Assembly (NCBI RefSeq): GCF_014641595.1
Contig: NZ_BMIA01000001.1
Location: 930,001 to 994,000 of the forward strand
Reading direction: 5' to 3'
Length of the DNA stretch: 64,000 bases
Source: Dyadobacter endophyticus
GTDB taxonomy: Bacteria > Bacteroidota > Bacteroidia > Cytophagales > Spirosomataceae
Part shown: piece after piece, positions 45,929-55,108 of the stretch
Position numbering within the stretch: the first letter of the stretch is position 1
How the letters are laid out: each line of letters opens with the position of its first letter
Program-made: the position numbers and the translations under genes
The notes under the pieces: model-generated
Database searches by the model: none
Told to the model about the DNA's origin: nothing
What the model saw: only the letters and a program-made list of their open reading frames with translations

Positions 45929-47274
45929 TGAATTACAATATGAAAGCAATTAGATACATCCTGCCGTTTTCCCTGCTGATCGGGCTCGGCTCCTGCGATC
46001 AATTCCTGGATGTTCAGCCGCGTTCGTCCATTTCGGACGACCAGACGATCATCGATAAGGCCTCTGCGGAAACTGCCGTCAATGGCGTTTACGATTCGTT
46101 CCGCGGTTATTACAGTATCAATTTTCAGTCGATCGGTTATTTGTCGGGCGACAATATCCAGTGGACAGGCTCACAGTCGCAGATCCAGGAGTTTATCAAT
46201 CACAAGGTAAATGCAGAGAACTCGACCATATCGTCGGTTTGGAGCGGCATTTACGGCACACTCAACCGCATTAACCACGTCATCGAAAAAGTACCGAAGG
46301 TGCAAGACCCGATGCTAACCGACGCTTTGAGAAACAAGATCATCGGCGAAGCCTATTTCCTCCGCGCATTGGCCTATTTCGATCTGGCGCGCATCTGGGG
46401 CGGTGTACCGATCATCACCAAACCCACCGCGACGCCATCGGACAACCGCGGCATCGAGCGCGCCACGCAGGAGCAGGTGTACGCGCAGATACTGGCCGAC
46501 CTGAACGCTGCCGAGCCCTTGCTCCCGGCCACTACGGATCGTTTCCGCGCCACGCAAAAGACGGTTTGGGCATTGAAATCTCGGTATTATCTGTATCAGA
46601 AAGATTACGCGAAAGCGGAAGAATATGCTTCCAAAGTGATTGCTGATGCGGCCAATTATCAGTTGGTAAAACCTTACAATGCATTCTTCGCGAACGATGC
46701 GCGGGGCACCACTGAGTCTGTTTTCGAGATTTTTTACAGTGTAAATGAAACCAACGGCCACCGCGGCCAGTGGCAGCCGCAGGAAAAAGGTGGTACCCGA
46801 CAATGGGCACCCAACGACGCTTTCGTGGCTTTGGTAAATGACCCCGAGATAGGCGGCAACCGCAATACGCTTGTAGCGAAGGACAACCAGAGCCGTTGGT
46901 ATGGCAATATGTATTACCGCAGCCCCGCTACCGATCCGACTTTCGTGATTCGCATCGCTGAGCTTTACCTCATACGTGCGGAGGCGCGGGCGCAGACAGG
47001 CGCCCTCACAGGTGCGCTCGCCGACCTGAATGCGATCCGCGAGCGTGCGGGAATTGCCAAAAGTACCGCAGCGACGGCCGACCAGTTGCTGCTCGCCATC
47101 GAGAACGAGCGCCGTATTGAATTCGCTTTGGAGCCGCATCGCTGGTTCGACCTCGTGCGTACCGGCCGCGCCGACGAAGTACTGAATGTGACCGACGCTA
47201 ACCGTCTCTTGCTGCCCGTTCCGGCCGAGCAGTTGCTGATCGACAAGGCTTTGAAACAAAATCCCGGCTATTAA
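45928..47274 (+). CDS. SusD/RagB-type surface lipoprotein, second in operon
   Basis: A 448-residue lipoprotein. The first ATG overlaps the SusC stop (TAATG); the signal MKAIRYILPFSLLIGLGSC could also start at 45940, giving lipobox GLGSC. SusD features are EAYFLRALAYFDLARIWGGVPII, KTVWALKSRYYLYQKDYAKAEEYASKVI, IAELYLIRAEARAQTG and ENERRIEFALEPHRWFDLVRTG, with the ending LKQNPGY. It parallels the SusD at 40544 and pairs with the SusC just upstream. Confidence 0.95.
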   Translation: MNYNMKAIRYILPFSLLIGLGSCDQFLDVQPRSSISDDQTIIDKASAETAVNGVYDSFRGYYSINFQSIGYLSGDNIQWTGSQSQIQEFINHKVNAENSTISSVWSGIYGTLNRINHVIEKVPKVQDPMLTDALRNKIIGEAYFLRALAYFDLARIWGGVPIITKPTATPSDNRGIERATQEQVYAQILADLNAAEPLLPATTDRFRATQKTVWALKSRYYLYQKDYAKAEEYASKVIADAANYQLVKPYNAFFANDARGTTESVFEIFYSVNETNGHRGQWQPQEKGGTRQWAPNDAFVALVNDPEIGGNRNTLVAKDNQSRWYGNMYYRSPATDPTFVIRIAELYLIRAEARAQTGALTGALADLNAIRERAGIAKSTAATADQLLLAIENERRIEFALEPHRWFDLVRTGRADEVLNVTDANRLLLPVPAEQLLIDKALKQNPGY

Positions 47275-47285
47275 TCCCCGACCTT

Positions 47286-48686
47286 ATGGCACAAAACACA
47301 GTTTATCCGCACACGGCAGACGCCACAAACGGCACCGCATCCCGTCCGGCCCGGCCCGAGTTGGCGGCGCCCGGGGCATGGAGCGCACTTGAAAAAGTGC
47401 TGTTCCGCGTCGCATTTATCTATTTCGCCATCCAGAGCATTCCGCTCGACTGGAAATATTTCCGCCGCGTTTTGCAGATCAACTGGCTGAACCTGACCTA
47501 CGGCGATATTTTCGACCTGGCGCGTTACCAGCCGCGATTTTTCGGCGACACAGACACTTTTGCCAACTGGCTGGTGGTGCTCGTCATTGCCATTGCAGGG
47601 GCGGTTGTTTGGGGCAATCGCGACAAGGACCGCCGGGATTACAACCAGCTGTATTACTGGCTGCGCGTGATTGTGCGGTACCGTCTGGCTGCGGGCCTGA
47701 TCGCCTATGGTTTTATCAAATTCTTTCCCTTGCAGGCTCCGCTGCCGTCGATCAGTAACCTGAATACGGCCTACGGCGATTTCAATGCATGGAAACTATT
47801 TGCGCTGAGCCTGGGCGTAGTGCCGAATTATGAGTCGTTTCTAGGATTGGTCGAACTGCTGGGGGGGCTGTTGTTGCTGCACCGCAAAACCACGACGATC
47901 GCAACGCTGATTATCATTCCGTTTACAGGAAACGTATTTTTCTCCAATCTGGCCTACGAAGGCGGGGAATATGTTTACAGTTTCTACCTGATCGTATTGG
48001 CATTGTTCCTCTTTGCATTCGATGCGAACAGGCTTTACCGGCTGCTAACGCTCGAAAAACCGACGGTACCGAACCTGGTGAAGCCGGATTTGCATGATTC
48101 GAGGCTGAAATATGGTCGCATTGCATTGAAAGCGACATTCATACTCTTTTTTGTCGTGGTTTACGGTTCCAAAACCTATGCCGGTTACCATTCCAATCCG
48201 TATCAATATCCTGCGAAACCGGGCCTTTCGAATGCGGCGGGCGTGTATAATGTGGAGCAGTTTGTCGTCAACGGGGATACGCTGGGATATTCGCCACTGG
48301 ATTCGGTGCGATGGAGGGATGTGGTGTTTGAAAAATGGTCGACGATCAGCATCCGCTCGGCCAGACCGCGGGTGATAGATTCTACGAATGTGGAGCAAAT
48401 TCATTTCGACGATGCCAAAAGGAACTTTGAATTCGCGGGATCGGGTGGGCGAAACTACTATGGCTACGAGTTCGATGAAAATGCTAAGACATTGGACCTG
48501 ACCAACAAAGTAAATGCCGCCGATCAGTTGCAGCTGCATTACAGCCGTCCCGACAGCGCTACTATCCTGCTTTCGGGTGTTGCGGGCAACCGCGATTCTT
48601 TACAGGTGGTTTTGAAAAAAATCAATAAAAAATACCTGTTCGAAGAAGTGAAGAAAGTGGGCCGCCGCGGAGAGTTCAGACTGTAA
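47286..48686 (+). CDS. DoxX-like membrane protein with C-terminal soluble domain
   Basis: A 466-residue protein with an N-terminal membrane half (helices near 33-50, 94-112, 130-145, 172-195, 205-225, 235-255 and 290-310) and a beta-rich periplasmic domain of about 150 residues ending GNRDSLQVVLKKINKKYLFEE. The membrane part fits the DoxX/HTTM-type fold (RYRLAAGLIAYGFIKFFPLQAP, FLGLVELLGGLLLLHRKTTTIATL). DoxX/DoxD proteins include thiosulfate:quinone oxidoreductase subunits, which suits the SoxCD-like genes downstream, but activity is unproven. It starts 11 bases after SusD. Confidence 0.82.
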   Translation: MAQNTVYPHTADATNGTASRPARPELAAPGAWSALEKVLFRVAFIYFAIQSIPLDWKYFRRVLQINWLNLTYGDIFDLARYQPRFFGDTDTFANWLVVLVIAIAGAVVWGNRDKDRRDYNQLYYWLRVIVRYRLAAGLIAYGFIKFFPLQAPLPSISNLNTAYGDFNAWKLFALSLGVVPNYESFLGLVELLGGLLLLHRKTTTIATLIIIPFTGNVFFSNLAYEGGEYVYSFYLIVLALFLFAFDANRLYRLLTLEKPTVPNLVKPDLHDSRLKYGRIALKATFILFFVVVYGSKTYAGYHSNPYQYPAKPGLSNAAGVYNVEQFVVNGDTLGYSPLDSVRWRDVVFEKWSTISIRSARPRVIDSTNVEQIHFDDAKRNFEFAGSGGRNYYGYEFDENAKTLDLTNKVNAADQLQLHYSRPDSATILLSGVAGNRDSLQVVLKKINKKYLFEEVKKVGRRGEFRL

Positions 48687-48726
48687 GCGAAGGCGAATTC
48701 AAACTGTAAATCAAAACATTAGAAAT

Positions 48727-50439
48727 ATGTCAACGATCAGAACAAGCGCAGACGACGATGTGACGCTGGCCGACGAGGCAACTGGCCAGGACACCGGACG
48801 TGCGATCAGCCAAAGCTGGCCCGAATGGCAGAAAGTCCTTTTCCGCATTGCCTTCGTGTTTTTCCTGGCGATGTCCATTCCCAATAGCCCCGGCTGGTAC
48901 ACCGACCTCGTCACTTTCGACTGGACGCGCCTGCATTACCGCGATGTATACGACATTGCCCGCTTCGGTTCGGGGCTCGATTTGTTTGGCCGCACCCTGT
49001 TCGGCAGCTCGCTGGAAGGCTATGCTACCTGGATCATTACCGCGCTCGCGTCCATCGCGGCAGGCCTCATCTGGACTGTGATCGTGAAGGTGATCAAACG
49101 GGAGCCGAAGGAATATAACCTGCTGTATTACTGGATCCGCGTGGTGGTACGGTACCGGGCGGGAATCGGTATCATCGGTTTTGGTTACACCAAACTAATG
49201 CCTACCCAAATGCCATATCCCTCATATGGTCTGCTGAATACCAACTTCGGCGATTTTACATTGCAGAAAATCTACTGGCTTTCCGTAGGTATTGTGCCCT
49301 GGTACCAGGTATTTGCGGGCGTCGTGGAGCTTACAGCCGGGATCTTGCTCTTTTTCAGGGGTACTACCACACTGGGCGCGATCCTGTTGCTGGGGGCATT
49401 GGGGGATATTGTATATGTAAACTTCGCCTACGACGGTGGCGTGCACGTGTACAGCTCTTATTTCGTGCTGCTGGCCGCGTTTTTGCTGATCAAGGATATT
49501 CCAAAACTCTGGAACCTGCTCATTCTCGAACGGTTCACCGTTCCTAACAGCTTTTACCCGGTATTTTCTAAAAAGTGGCAGCAATATGTTCGCTATGGCT
49601 TGAAAGCAGGCGTTTTCGGATTGTTCGTGTTCTATTTGTTTTATCTCCAATATGGGAATTTCAAATACGATCCTTACAAACAGCCGTCAACGGCAGGGGT
49701 GAAGGCGCTGCGGGGCAACTATAACGTGACCGAGTTTAAAATCAACAATCAGGAAATTGCCTATTCGCCGACAGATACTGTCAGATGGCAATGGGCGACG
49801 TTCGAAAACTGGACGACATTGACTTTTAAAGTAAACAAACCCACGCCACTGGACCTGTCCAATGGCGGCGGCGCTCCCATGCGCGATCTGGGCCGCACTT
49901 TCGAGCTGACAGGCACCGGGGGCGGCCAGCGGGTATTTCATTACCTGGCCGATACCCTCGAACACACGTTGTATTTGCAGGATAAATATGCCCGCGGCGG
50001 CCCGCGCGACGGGGTAGGCCAGCTGCAACAGCGTGAAGCCCGACAGGGACAAGGTGGTGTAGGCGGCGGTACGCGAGGCGCGAGAAGCCGCGGCGAGGGT
50101 GAACAAGCCCGTGAAGGTACCGAAAGTGGTAATGGCAGGGGCAAAAAGAAAGAGGAAGGCCGGGACTGGATCAGCAAGGCTGCCTGGGCAAGAATAGGGG
50201 ACGAGAACAAGATGATCGACCCGTTGGGGCAATCGGCCCGCCGCGACCGCGAGTTTGCCGCCAAGCCCCGCCGCGACAAGCGCAACCGGATGGTGCTTTC
50301 CTACTCGACCACCGACGGTTCTCGCGTGATCCTGAAAGGTATCAATGAGAAAAAAGATTCTATTTACGTAGTTCTGGATAGGGTGGAAAGACCTTATGTC
50401 CTGGCTAAAAGCACGCTCAATGCAGGAAAGTACGATTAA
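48727..50439 (+). CDS. DoxX-like membrane protein with low-complexity insertion
   Basis: A 570-residue paralogue of the preceding protein. The membrane half (RYRAGIGIIGFGYTKLMPTQMPYPSYG, FAGVVELTAGILLFFRGTTTLGAIL) and the ending GINEKKDSIYVVLDRVERPYVLAKS are shared. Between the last common strands sits an insertion of about 95 residues (roughly 422-518) rich in Gly, Arg, Glu and Gln. Its coding sequence is in frame and without stops. The gene overlaps the cytochrome gene by 20-44 bases depending on the latter's start, implying coupled expression. Confidence 0.82.
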   Translation: MSTIRTSADDDVTLADEATGQDTGRAISQSWPEWQKVLFRIAFVFFLAMSIPNSPGWYTDLVTFDWTRLHYRDVYDIARFGSGLDLFGRTLFGSSLEGYATWIITALASIAAGLIWTVIVKVIKREPKEYNLLYYWIRVVVRYRAGIGIIGFGYTKLMPTQMPYPSYGLLNTNFGDFTLQKIYWLSVGIVPWYQVFAGVVELTAGILLFFRGTTTLGAILLLGALGDIVYVNFAYDGGVHVYSSYFVLLAAFLLIKDIPKLWNLLILERFTVPNSFYPVFSKKWQQYVRYGLKAGVFGLFVFYLFYLQYGNFKYDPYKQPSTAGVKALRGNYNVTEFKINNQEIAYSPTDTVRWQWATFENWTTLTFKVNKPTPLDLSNGGGAPMRDLGRTFELTGTGGGQRVFHYLADTLEHTLYLQDKYARGGPRDGVGQLQQREARQGQGGVGGGTRGARSRGEGEQAREGTESGNGRGKKKEEGRDWISKAAWARIGDENKMIDPLGQSARRDREFAAKPRRDKRNRMVLSYSTTDGSRVILKGINEKKDSIYVVLDRVERPYVLAKSTLNAGKYD

Positions 50440-51022
50440 ATTCATCAGCAGCGCGTTGGTGGTCGTGGCGGTATCGCTCACGGCCACGGGCCTGAAAATC
50501 AGCCGGCAGCATCCCCGTATGTTGTCGGCTGATACCCTTTCACAGCCAGCCCAATTCGGATTTGGGCGACCGGCAACGGCGGCGGAAATAGCCATCCTGG
50601 ATATCGATGTCCGTCCCGATGGCAAAGGCTTGCCCGGAGGGGAAGGTAATGTAGCGGATGGTAAAGCCATTTTTCAGCAAAAATGTGCGTCCTGCCATGG
50701 TATTACCGGTACAGAAGGCCCTAACGACCGGCTTGTAGTAGGCGATACGACCAAAGGTGGCGCCCGGAGGATTAAGGCTATCGGCAACTACTGGCCCTAT
50801 GCAACTACCGTTTTCGACTATATCCGGCGGGCAATGCCTTTCAACCAGCCGGGTTCACTTACCGATGAGGAAGTGTACAGCCTCACCGCCTACCTTTTGA
50901 ATGCCAATGGTCTGCTAGCAGAAAATGCCAGACTGAATGCAAAGACCCTTCCCCAAATCAAAATGCCTGCCCGCGACCGCTTCGTACCCGACGACCGGAA
51001 AGACGGCCCTGAAATACGATAA
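50420..51022 (+). CDS. SoxD/SorB-like cytochrome c
   Basis: A 200-residue exported cytochrome with an N-terminal helix serving as signal or anchor. CASCHG near residue 89-94 binds one c-type heme, and Met in RRAMPF is the likely axial ligand. NYWPYATTVFDYIRRAMPFNQPGSLTDEEVYSLTAYLLNANG is a pattern I know from SoxD and SorB subunits that accept electrons from molybdenum sulfite/sulfane dehydrogenases. An ATG at 50396 would add eight residues and deepen the overlap with the preceding gene. The SoxC-like gene starts 1 base after its stop. Confidence 0.9.
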   Translation: MQESTIKFISSALVVVAVSLTATGLKISRQHPRMLSADTLSQPAQFGFGRPATAAEIAILDIDVRPDGKGLPGGEGNVADGKAIFQQKCASCHGITGTEGPNDRLVVGDTTKGGARRIKAIGNYWPYATTVFDYIRRAMPFNQPGSLTDEEVYSLTAYLLNANGLLAENARLNAKTLPQIKMPARDRFVPDDRKDGPEIR

Positions 51023-51023
51023 T

Positions 51024-52271
51024 ATGCAACAATCCAACGATAGAAAACCAGTTGTAAGCTCCGCCAAGATCAGCCGGCGAAATTTGCTGGCCGGTGCGGC
51101 CGCGGCCTCCATTGTGTTGGTACAAACCGCCAGTGGCAAAGCATTCCAGGCCGCATTGACGGCCTCCGAGCTGGGCTCGGAAGACCCCACCAAAGTCCCC
51201 GGCGTGCCGCCCGGAACCCTCGGCACGCGCTCGCCGTTTGAAAAACCCACGAAAACCCCATCCGACACGTCCTCGCGAACGCCGTTGCAGGACCTGCATG
51301 GGATGATCACGCCCTCGGACCTGCATTACGAGCGTCACCACGGAGGCGTGCCGGCCATCGACCCCGCCAAATACGAACTGGTGATCCACGGGATGGTCGA
51401 AAAGCCCATGGTTTTCACGCTCGCCGACCTCAAACGTTTTCCCTCCGTGTCGCGCATCGCGTTTCTGGAATGCTCGGGCAATTATCGGGGCAGCAGCGAC
51501 GGCAAGATCCGTCCGCAGGAGATATGCGGCCTTACCAGTCAGAGCGAATGGACGGGCGTCGCACTGTCGACACTCTTCCGAGAAGTAGGCGTAAGCCCGA
51601 AAGCGACCTGGTTCCTGGCAGAAGGTGGCGACGCCGCCGTAATGACGCGCAGTGTGCCGGCACACAAGGGCTGGGACGACGCAATCATTGCCTACGCCCA
51701 AAACGGGGAAGCCATACGCCCGGAGCAAGGCTATCCCGTTAGGCTTTTTCTGCCGGGTTGGGAGGGGAATGCCAATGTAAAATGGCTCCGCCGCATCGAA
51801 CTGGCCGACGCGCCGTTCATGACACGCGAGGAAACTTCCAAATACACCGAGGCGGTAGGCGGCGGCAAGATCCGTCAGTTCAGCTTCACCATGGATGCCC
51901 GCTCGATCATCACCTATCCAGCGTATCCCGCCAAAGTCGAAAAAGGCTGGATCGAAATCCGCGGTATTGCATGGAGCGGCCGGGGCAAAGTAACCCGTGT
52001 GGAGGTAAGCACCGACGCCGGCAAAACCTGGCAACACGCCGCATTACAGCAGCCGGTACTGGACAAAGCCATTACCACATTCCGCTACCTCTGGAACTGG
52101 GACGGCACCCCCACCGAAATTATGAGCCGCACTGTGGACGAAACCGGCTACGTGCAACCTTTCCTGAAACAATTGCTCGCCGCGCGGGGTGGGAATATGG
52201 GGTATCATTTCAATCCGGTGACGGCCTGGTACTTGCAAAGGGATGGGCTGGTGCTGTTTAGGGGAACTTGA
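51024..52271 (+). CDS. SoxC/SorA-like molybdopterin sulfite dehydrogenase
   Basis: A 415-residue enzyme of the sulfite oxidase family. A Tat signal (ISRRNLLAGAAAASIVL, Arg18-Arg19) exports it folded with cofactor. The molybdenum-ligating cysteine is Cys150 in FLECSGNYRG; LHYERHHGGVP precedes it, and VRLFLPGWEGNANVKWLRRIEL plus a C-terminal dimerisation domain (RGIAWSGRGKVTRVEVSTDAGKTWQ) complete the fold. It would oxidise sulfite, or a protein-bound sulfane sulfur, and pass electrons to the cytochrome just upstream. The ATG at 51024 is chosen because it gives the Tat signal; an earlier frame start at 50937 overlaps the cytochrome. Confidence 0.94.
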   Translation: MQQSNDRKPVVSSAKISRRNLLAGAAAASIVLVQTASGKAFQAALTASELGSEDPTKVPGVPPGTLGTRSPFEKPTKTPSDTSSRTPLQDLHGMITPSDLHYERHHGGVPAIDPAKYELVIHGMVEKPMVFTLADLKRFPSVSRIAFLECSGNYRGSSDGKIRPQEICGLTSQSEWTGVALSTLFREVGVSPKATWFLAEGGDAAVMTRSVPAHKGWDDAIIAYAQNGEAIRPEQGYPVRLFLPGWEGNANVKWLRRIELADAPFMTREETSKYTEAVGGGKIRQFSFTMDARSIITYPAYPAKVEKGWIEIRGIAWSGRGKVTRVEVSTDAGKTWQHAALQQPVLDKAITTFRYLWNWDGTPTEIMSRTVDETGYVQPFLKQLLAARGGNMGYHFNPVTAWYLQRDGLVLFRGT

Positions 52272-52337
52272 TGGTCTGCGCGTTTTACATTCGACAAGAC
52301 TTTTTAATATCTTGTGTCCGGGTGTATATCATGTATT

Positions 52338-52865
52338 ATGAAAATCCACATTATGGGCGCCTCTTGTGCGGGGTCGACTACTTTGGGGAATGCATTGTCG
52401 GAAAAGCTGGGAATACCGTATTTCGATACCGATGATTTCTTCTGGGAGCGGTCGGAAGTGCCTTACACCGTGCGCAGAGACGCGCTTACTCGTAGCAGAA
52501 TGCTCCGAGAGGCTATTTCACGGGTCGACAGCTACATTGTCGGCGGGTCGTTGATCAGTTGGGGAGAGCAGTGGCTGTCGACGTTCGATCTGGTGGTCTT
52601 CCTGCACGTTCCGAAGGAAATCAGAATGCAGCGCCTTGTAAACCGCGAACTCGAACGGTATGGCGATATTATTTACAAAGATCCTGAGCGCAGCCGCCTT
52701 TTCAAGGAATTTTACGATTGGGCGTCGAGATACGATGACCGGGACTTCACCGGTCGGAATATCGGGGTTCATGAAGAATGGCTGAGTAAGGTTTCTTGTC
52801 AGGTTGTTGCCATTCGCGGCGATACGACCGTGGAGGAGCGGCTGGGAGTGGTAATAAATCATTAA
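52338..52865 (+). CDS. P-loop kinase-like protein (adenylate kinase/AAA superfamily)
   Basis: A 175-residue cytosolic protein. GASCAGSTTLG (residues about 7-17) is the P-loop of small nucleoside/shikimate-kinase-like ATPases, and FDTDDFFWERS the DxD-type catalytic strand, followed by an arginine-rich lid region (LTRSRMLREAI, MQRLVNRELERYG). The acceptor is unknown; relatives are listed only as ATP-binding. I start at the ATG 52338 since the upstream frame begins with a GTG and lacks a natural N-terminus. It may be independent of the SoxC operon (66-base gap). Confidence 0.8.
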   Translation: MKIHIMGASCAGSTTLGNALSEKLGIPYFDTDDFFWERSEVPYTVRRDALTRSRMLREAISRVDSYIVGGSLISWGEQWLSTFDLVVFLHVPKEIRMQRLVNRELERYGDIIYKDPERSRLFKEFYDWASRYDDRDFTGRNIGVHEEWLSKVSCQVVAIRGDTTVEERLGVVINH

Positions 52866-52871
52866 AAGAAA

Positions 52872-52902
52872 AAAGCACTTAACCTTGTGAGTTAAGTGCT
52901 TT
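52872..52902. terminator. Hairpin terminator
   Basis: Perfect 12-base stem AAAGCACTTAAC (52872-52883) / GTTAAGTGCTTT (52891-52902), loop of 7 bases, between the kinase-like gene and the tRNA gene on the opposite strand. It can serve both. Confidence 0.88.
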
Positions 52903-52911
52903 ACTTTTAAG

Positions 52912-52984
<73 letters not shown>

Positions 52985-53096
52985 CTCTTTTCTTTGTGAT
53001 ACCGTTTGTTATTCCGTTATCATGGTGCAAAAGTAGTAGAGCGGGATATACGATGCAACCTTTTCAAAGTAAATTTTTTAAACTTTTTTTCAGGTT

Positions 53097-55001
53097 TTAG
53101 ATAGCCTCCTGAATAATAGTAAGTTGGTGTTTCAGCTCGTTCAGCTGACTTACCGCATTATTGATCTTTCTTTCGAATTCCGCCTTCAAACGATCCGATG
53201 TTTTCGATTTCGCGAAGAATTCGATGTTATTCTGCCAAAGTGAAATATCGTTTTCAAGCTGCGTTATCTTGCGGCGGATGTCGTTTTCCTTCCGGTAGAG
53301 GTTCCGGCCGCCTTCACCGTCGCGAACGAGTTCTACTTCGCTTTCAAGCACAGCCTGCTCTTTCTCCTTGGTGGAAAGCTGGCCGATAGCGCTTACATAG
53401 GTGTTAATCGCCGCGATATAACGCTTCTGAACGGCTTGCATGTCCTTTTTGGGTACAAACCCTATGGATGACCATTCCGTCTTGAATGCGCTGAGCAAAT
53501 TGAGCGACGATTCGTCCTTATCCTTCGCTGCGGCTTCAATCCTTTCGATCAGGTCGGTTTTCAGTTTCAGGTTTTGTTCGAATTCTTCCTCCACTTCACG
53601 GTTCTTGGCGCGTTTCTGGTCGAAATAAGAATCGCATGCTTTTTTGAAGCGGTCGTAGATCGTGTCTTTGAATTTTTCTGGAACCTGACCGATGCCTTTC
53701 CATTTCTTTTGCAGTTCAATCACCTTCTGCGTGGTAGACGGGGTATCTTCGCCTGTTGACAGAACGGCTTCCGCTTCTTCGCAAAGCTGGTTTTTTAGTT
53801 CAAGATTCTGTTCCCGTTTCGATTCCAGCTGGCGGAAAAATTCGCCTTTGTTGTTAAAGAACGTTTTCAGCGCAGCCCAGAATTTCTTACTCAGCTCTTT
53901 GCCTTCCTCACGCGGCATAATGCCTTTCAAAGCCACCCATTGGTCCTGGAAGGCCATAATGTCTTTGGTTTTGGCATTCCACTCCTTAATGCTTCCTGAG
54001 TTGTAGCTGGTGAACGGAACGATCGCTTCGTAGATTTTCAGCTTCTGCTCATAGTTCTCCTGCATCGATTTCTTCTGCTCAGCAAACTGGCCCCGTTGCG
54101 CATCGTAGAGTACGTCGAGCGCTTCTTTGAAGCGTTGCCACAGCTTTTCCTGGTCTTCTTTCGGCGCGGGACCAAGGTGTTTGTATTCCTCAAAAATATG
54201 ATTCGCTTCGTTCAGGATCTCCCGTGTCATCGGTCTGCCTTCCAGCGATTTACCCAGTTCTTCGACTTTCTCGCACAATTCGGCTTTTAATTCAGCGTTG
54301 CGTCGGCGGTCGAGTTCTTTGAGTTCAAAATAGATATTACGGTTGCTAAAATAGCGATCGATCAATGCATTATACGTCGCCCAAAGGGTGCCGTTGTGCG
54401 GCGATGCAACGTTGCCCGCGGCCTTCCATTCTTCCTGGATCTTCTTGAATTCCTCCCAGCTTGATTTCAGCCCACTCGCATCCGTTTCACGCGTACCTTC
54501 CTCGTCTACGAGTGCGCGCAAACGACCGAGCAGCGCCGTTTTTACATTGAAATTCTTCTCTTTTTCCTTTTCCTGACTTTGATAGAAGGCATTTTTGAGG
54601 CCGCGGATCTCCCGGCTCAGGGCGTCGATCTTCTGTGTATCCGCGTCGTATTTGTATTCGAATCCGTCTTCGCCGCCTGTTTCTTCGACAAACGTTTTCA
54701 GCGCGGTTTCACGGTCTTTTTGTTTGAAGTGATCCACTACCGCACGAACTCCCTTGGCAACAGCTTCCGCTTTCTTCAACTGAGCGGCAGTTGCAGCTTC
54801 GCCACGAATGGCTGCAAGTTCATTTTCTAACAAGTTAACCAGTTGTTCCTTAGATAATTGGCTGTAATCTACATCAGGCGTTTCCTCCTCGTGCTCCTCC
54901 GTCAACTCATTGTTAAGATCAATTTCAAGGGTATCAATCGTTTTTGGTGCCAGGTCGTCCTGCTCTTCGCTCTTGACCCCTTCTTGTTGTTCTTGTGCCA
55001 T
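53097..55001 (-). CDS. DUF349 repeat protein
   Basis: A 634-residue, highly charged, helical cytosolic protein with an acidic N-terminal stretch (about 1-45) and several DUF349 repeats of about 70-80 residues. Repeat cores are visible as WEEFKKIQEEWKAAGNV, LWQRFKEALDVLY, ELQKKWKGIGQVPEKFKDTIYDRFKKACDSYFDQK and FKTEWSSIGFVPKKDMQAVQKRYIAAI. The C-terminal 90 residues form a coiled coil. The family is widespread in Bacteroidota; its role is unknown. It is a single-gene unit. Confidence 0.92.
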   Translation of the reverse strand: MAQEQQEGVKSEEQDDLAPKTIDTLEIDLNNELTEEHEEETPDVDYSQLSKEQLVNLLENELAAIRGEAATAAQLKKAEAVAKGVRAVVDHFKQKDRETALKTFVEETGGEDGFEYKYDADTQKIDALSREIRGLKNAFYQSQEKEKEKNFNVKTALLGRLRALVDEEGTRETDASGLKSSWEEFKKIQEEWKAAGNVASPHNGTLWATYNALIDRYFSNRNIYFELKELDRRRNAELKAELCEKVEELGKSLEGRPMTREILNEANHIFEEYKHLGPAPKEDQEKLWQRFKEALDVLYDAQRGQFAEQKKSMQENYEQKLKIYEAIVPFTSYNSGSIKEWNAKTKDIMAFQDQWVALKGIMPREEGKELSKKFWAALKTFFNNKGEFFRQLESKREQNLELKNQLCEEAEAVLSTGEDTPSTTQKVIELQKKWKGIGQVPEKFKDTIYDRFKKACDSYFDQKRAKNREVEEEFEQNLKLKTDLIERIEAAAKDKDESSLNLLSAFKTEWSSIGFVPKKDMQAVQKRYIAAINTYVSAIGQLSTKEKEQAVLESEVELVRDGEGGRNLYRKENDIRRKITQLENDISLWQNNIEFFAKSKTSDRLKAEFERKINNAVSQLNELKHQLTIIQEAI

Positions 55002-55108
55002 CGTGATGCTTGTTTCGTACGTACGGTCTCTTATAGATTACAAATCTAATAATCTTTCCTCTGAAATGGCTACTTTTGGCATCGTAACATTGAACATATT
55101 AGTATCCA

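Noticed and set aside
52293..52315. ACAAGA/TCTTGT hairpin after the SoxC-like gene
   Set aside because: Only six base pairs with an AT loop of 10 bases and no T tract in the right place; too weak to call as a terminator.
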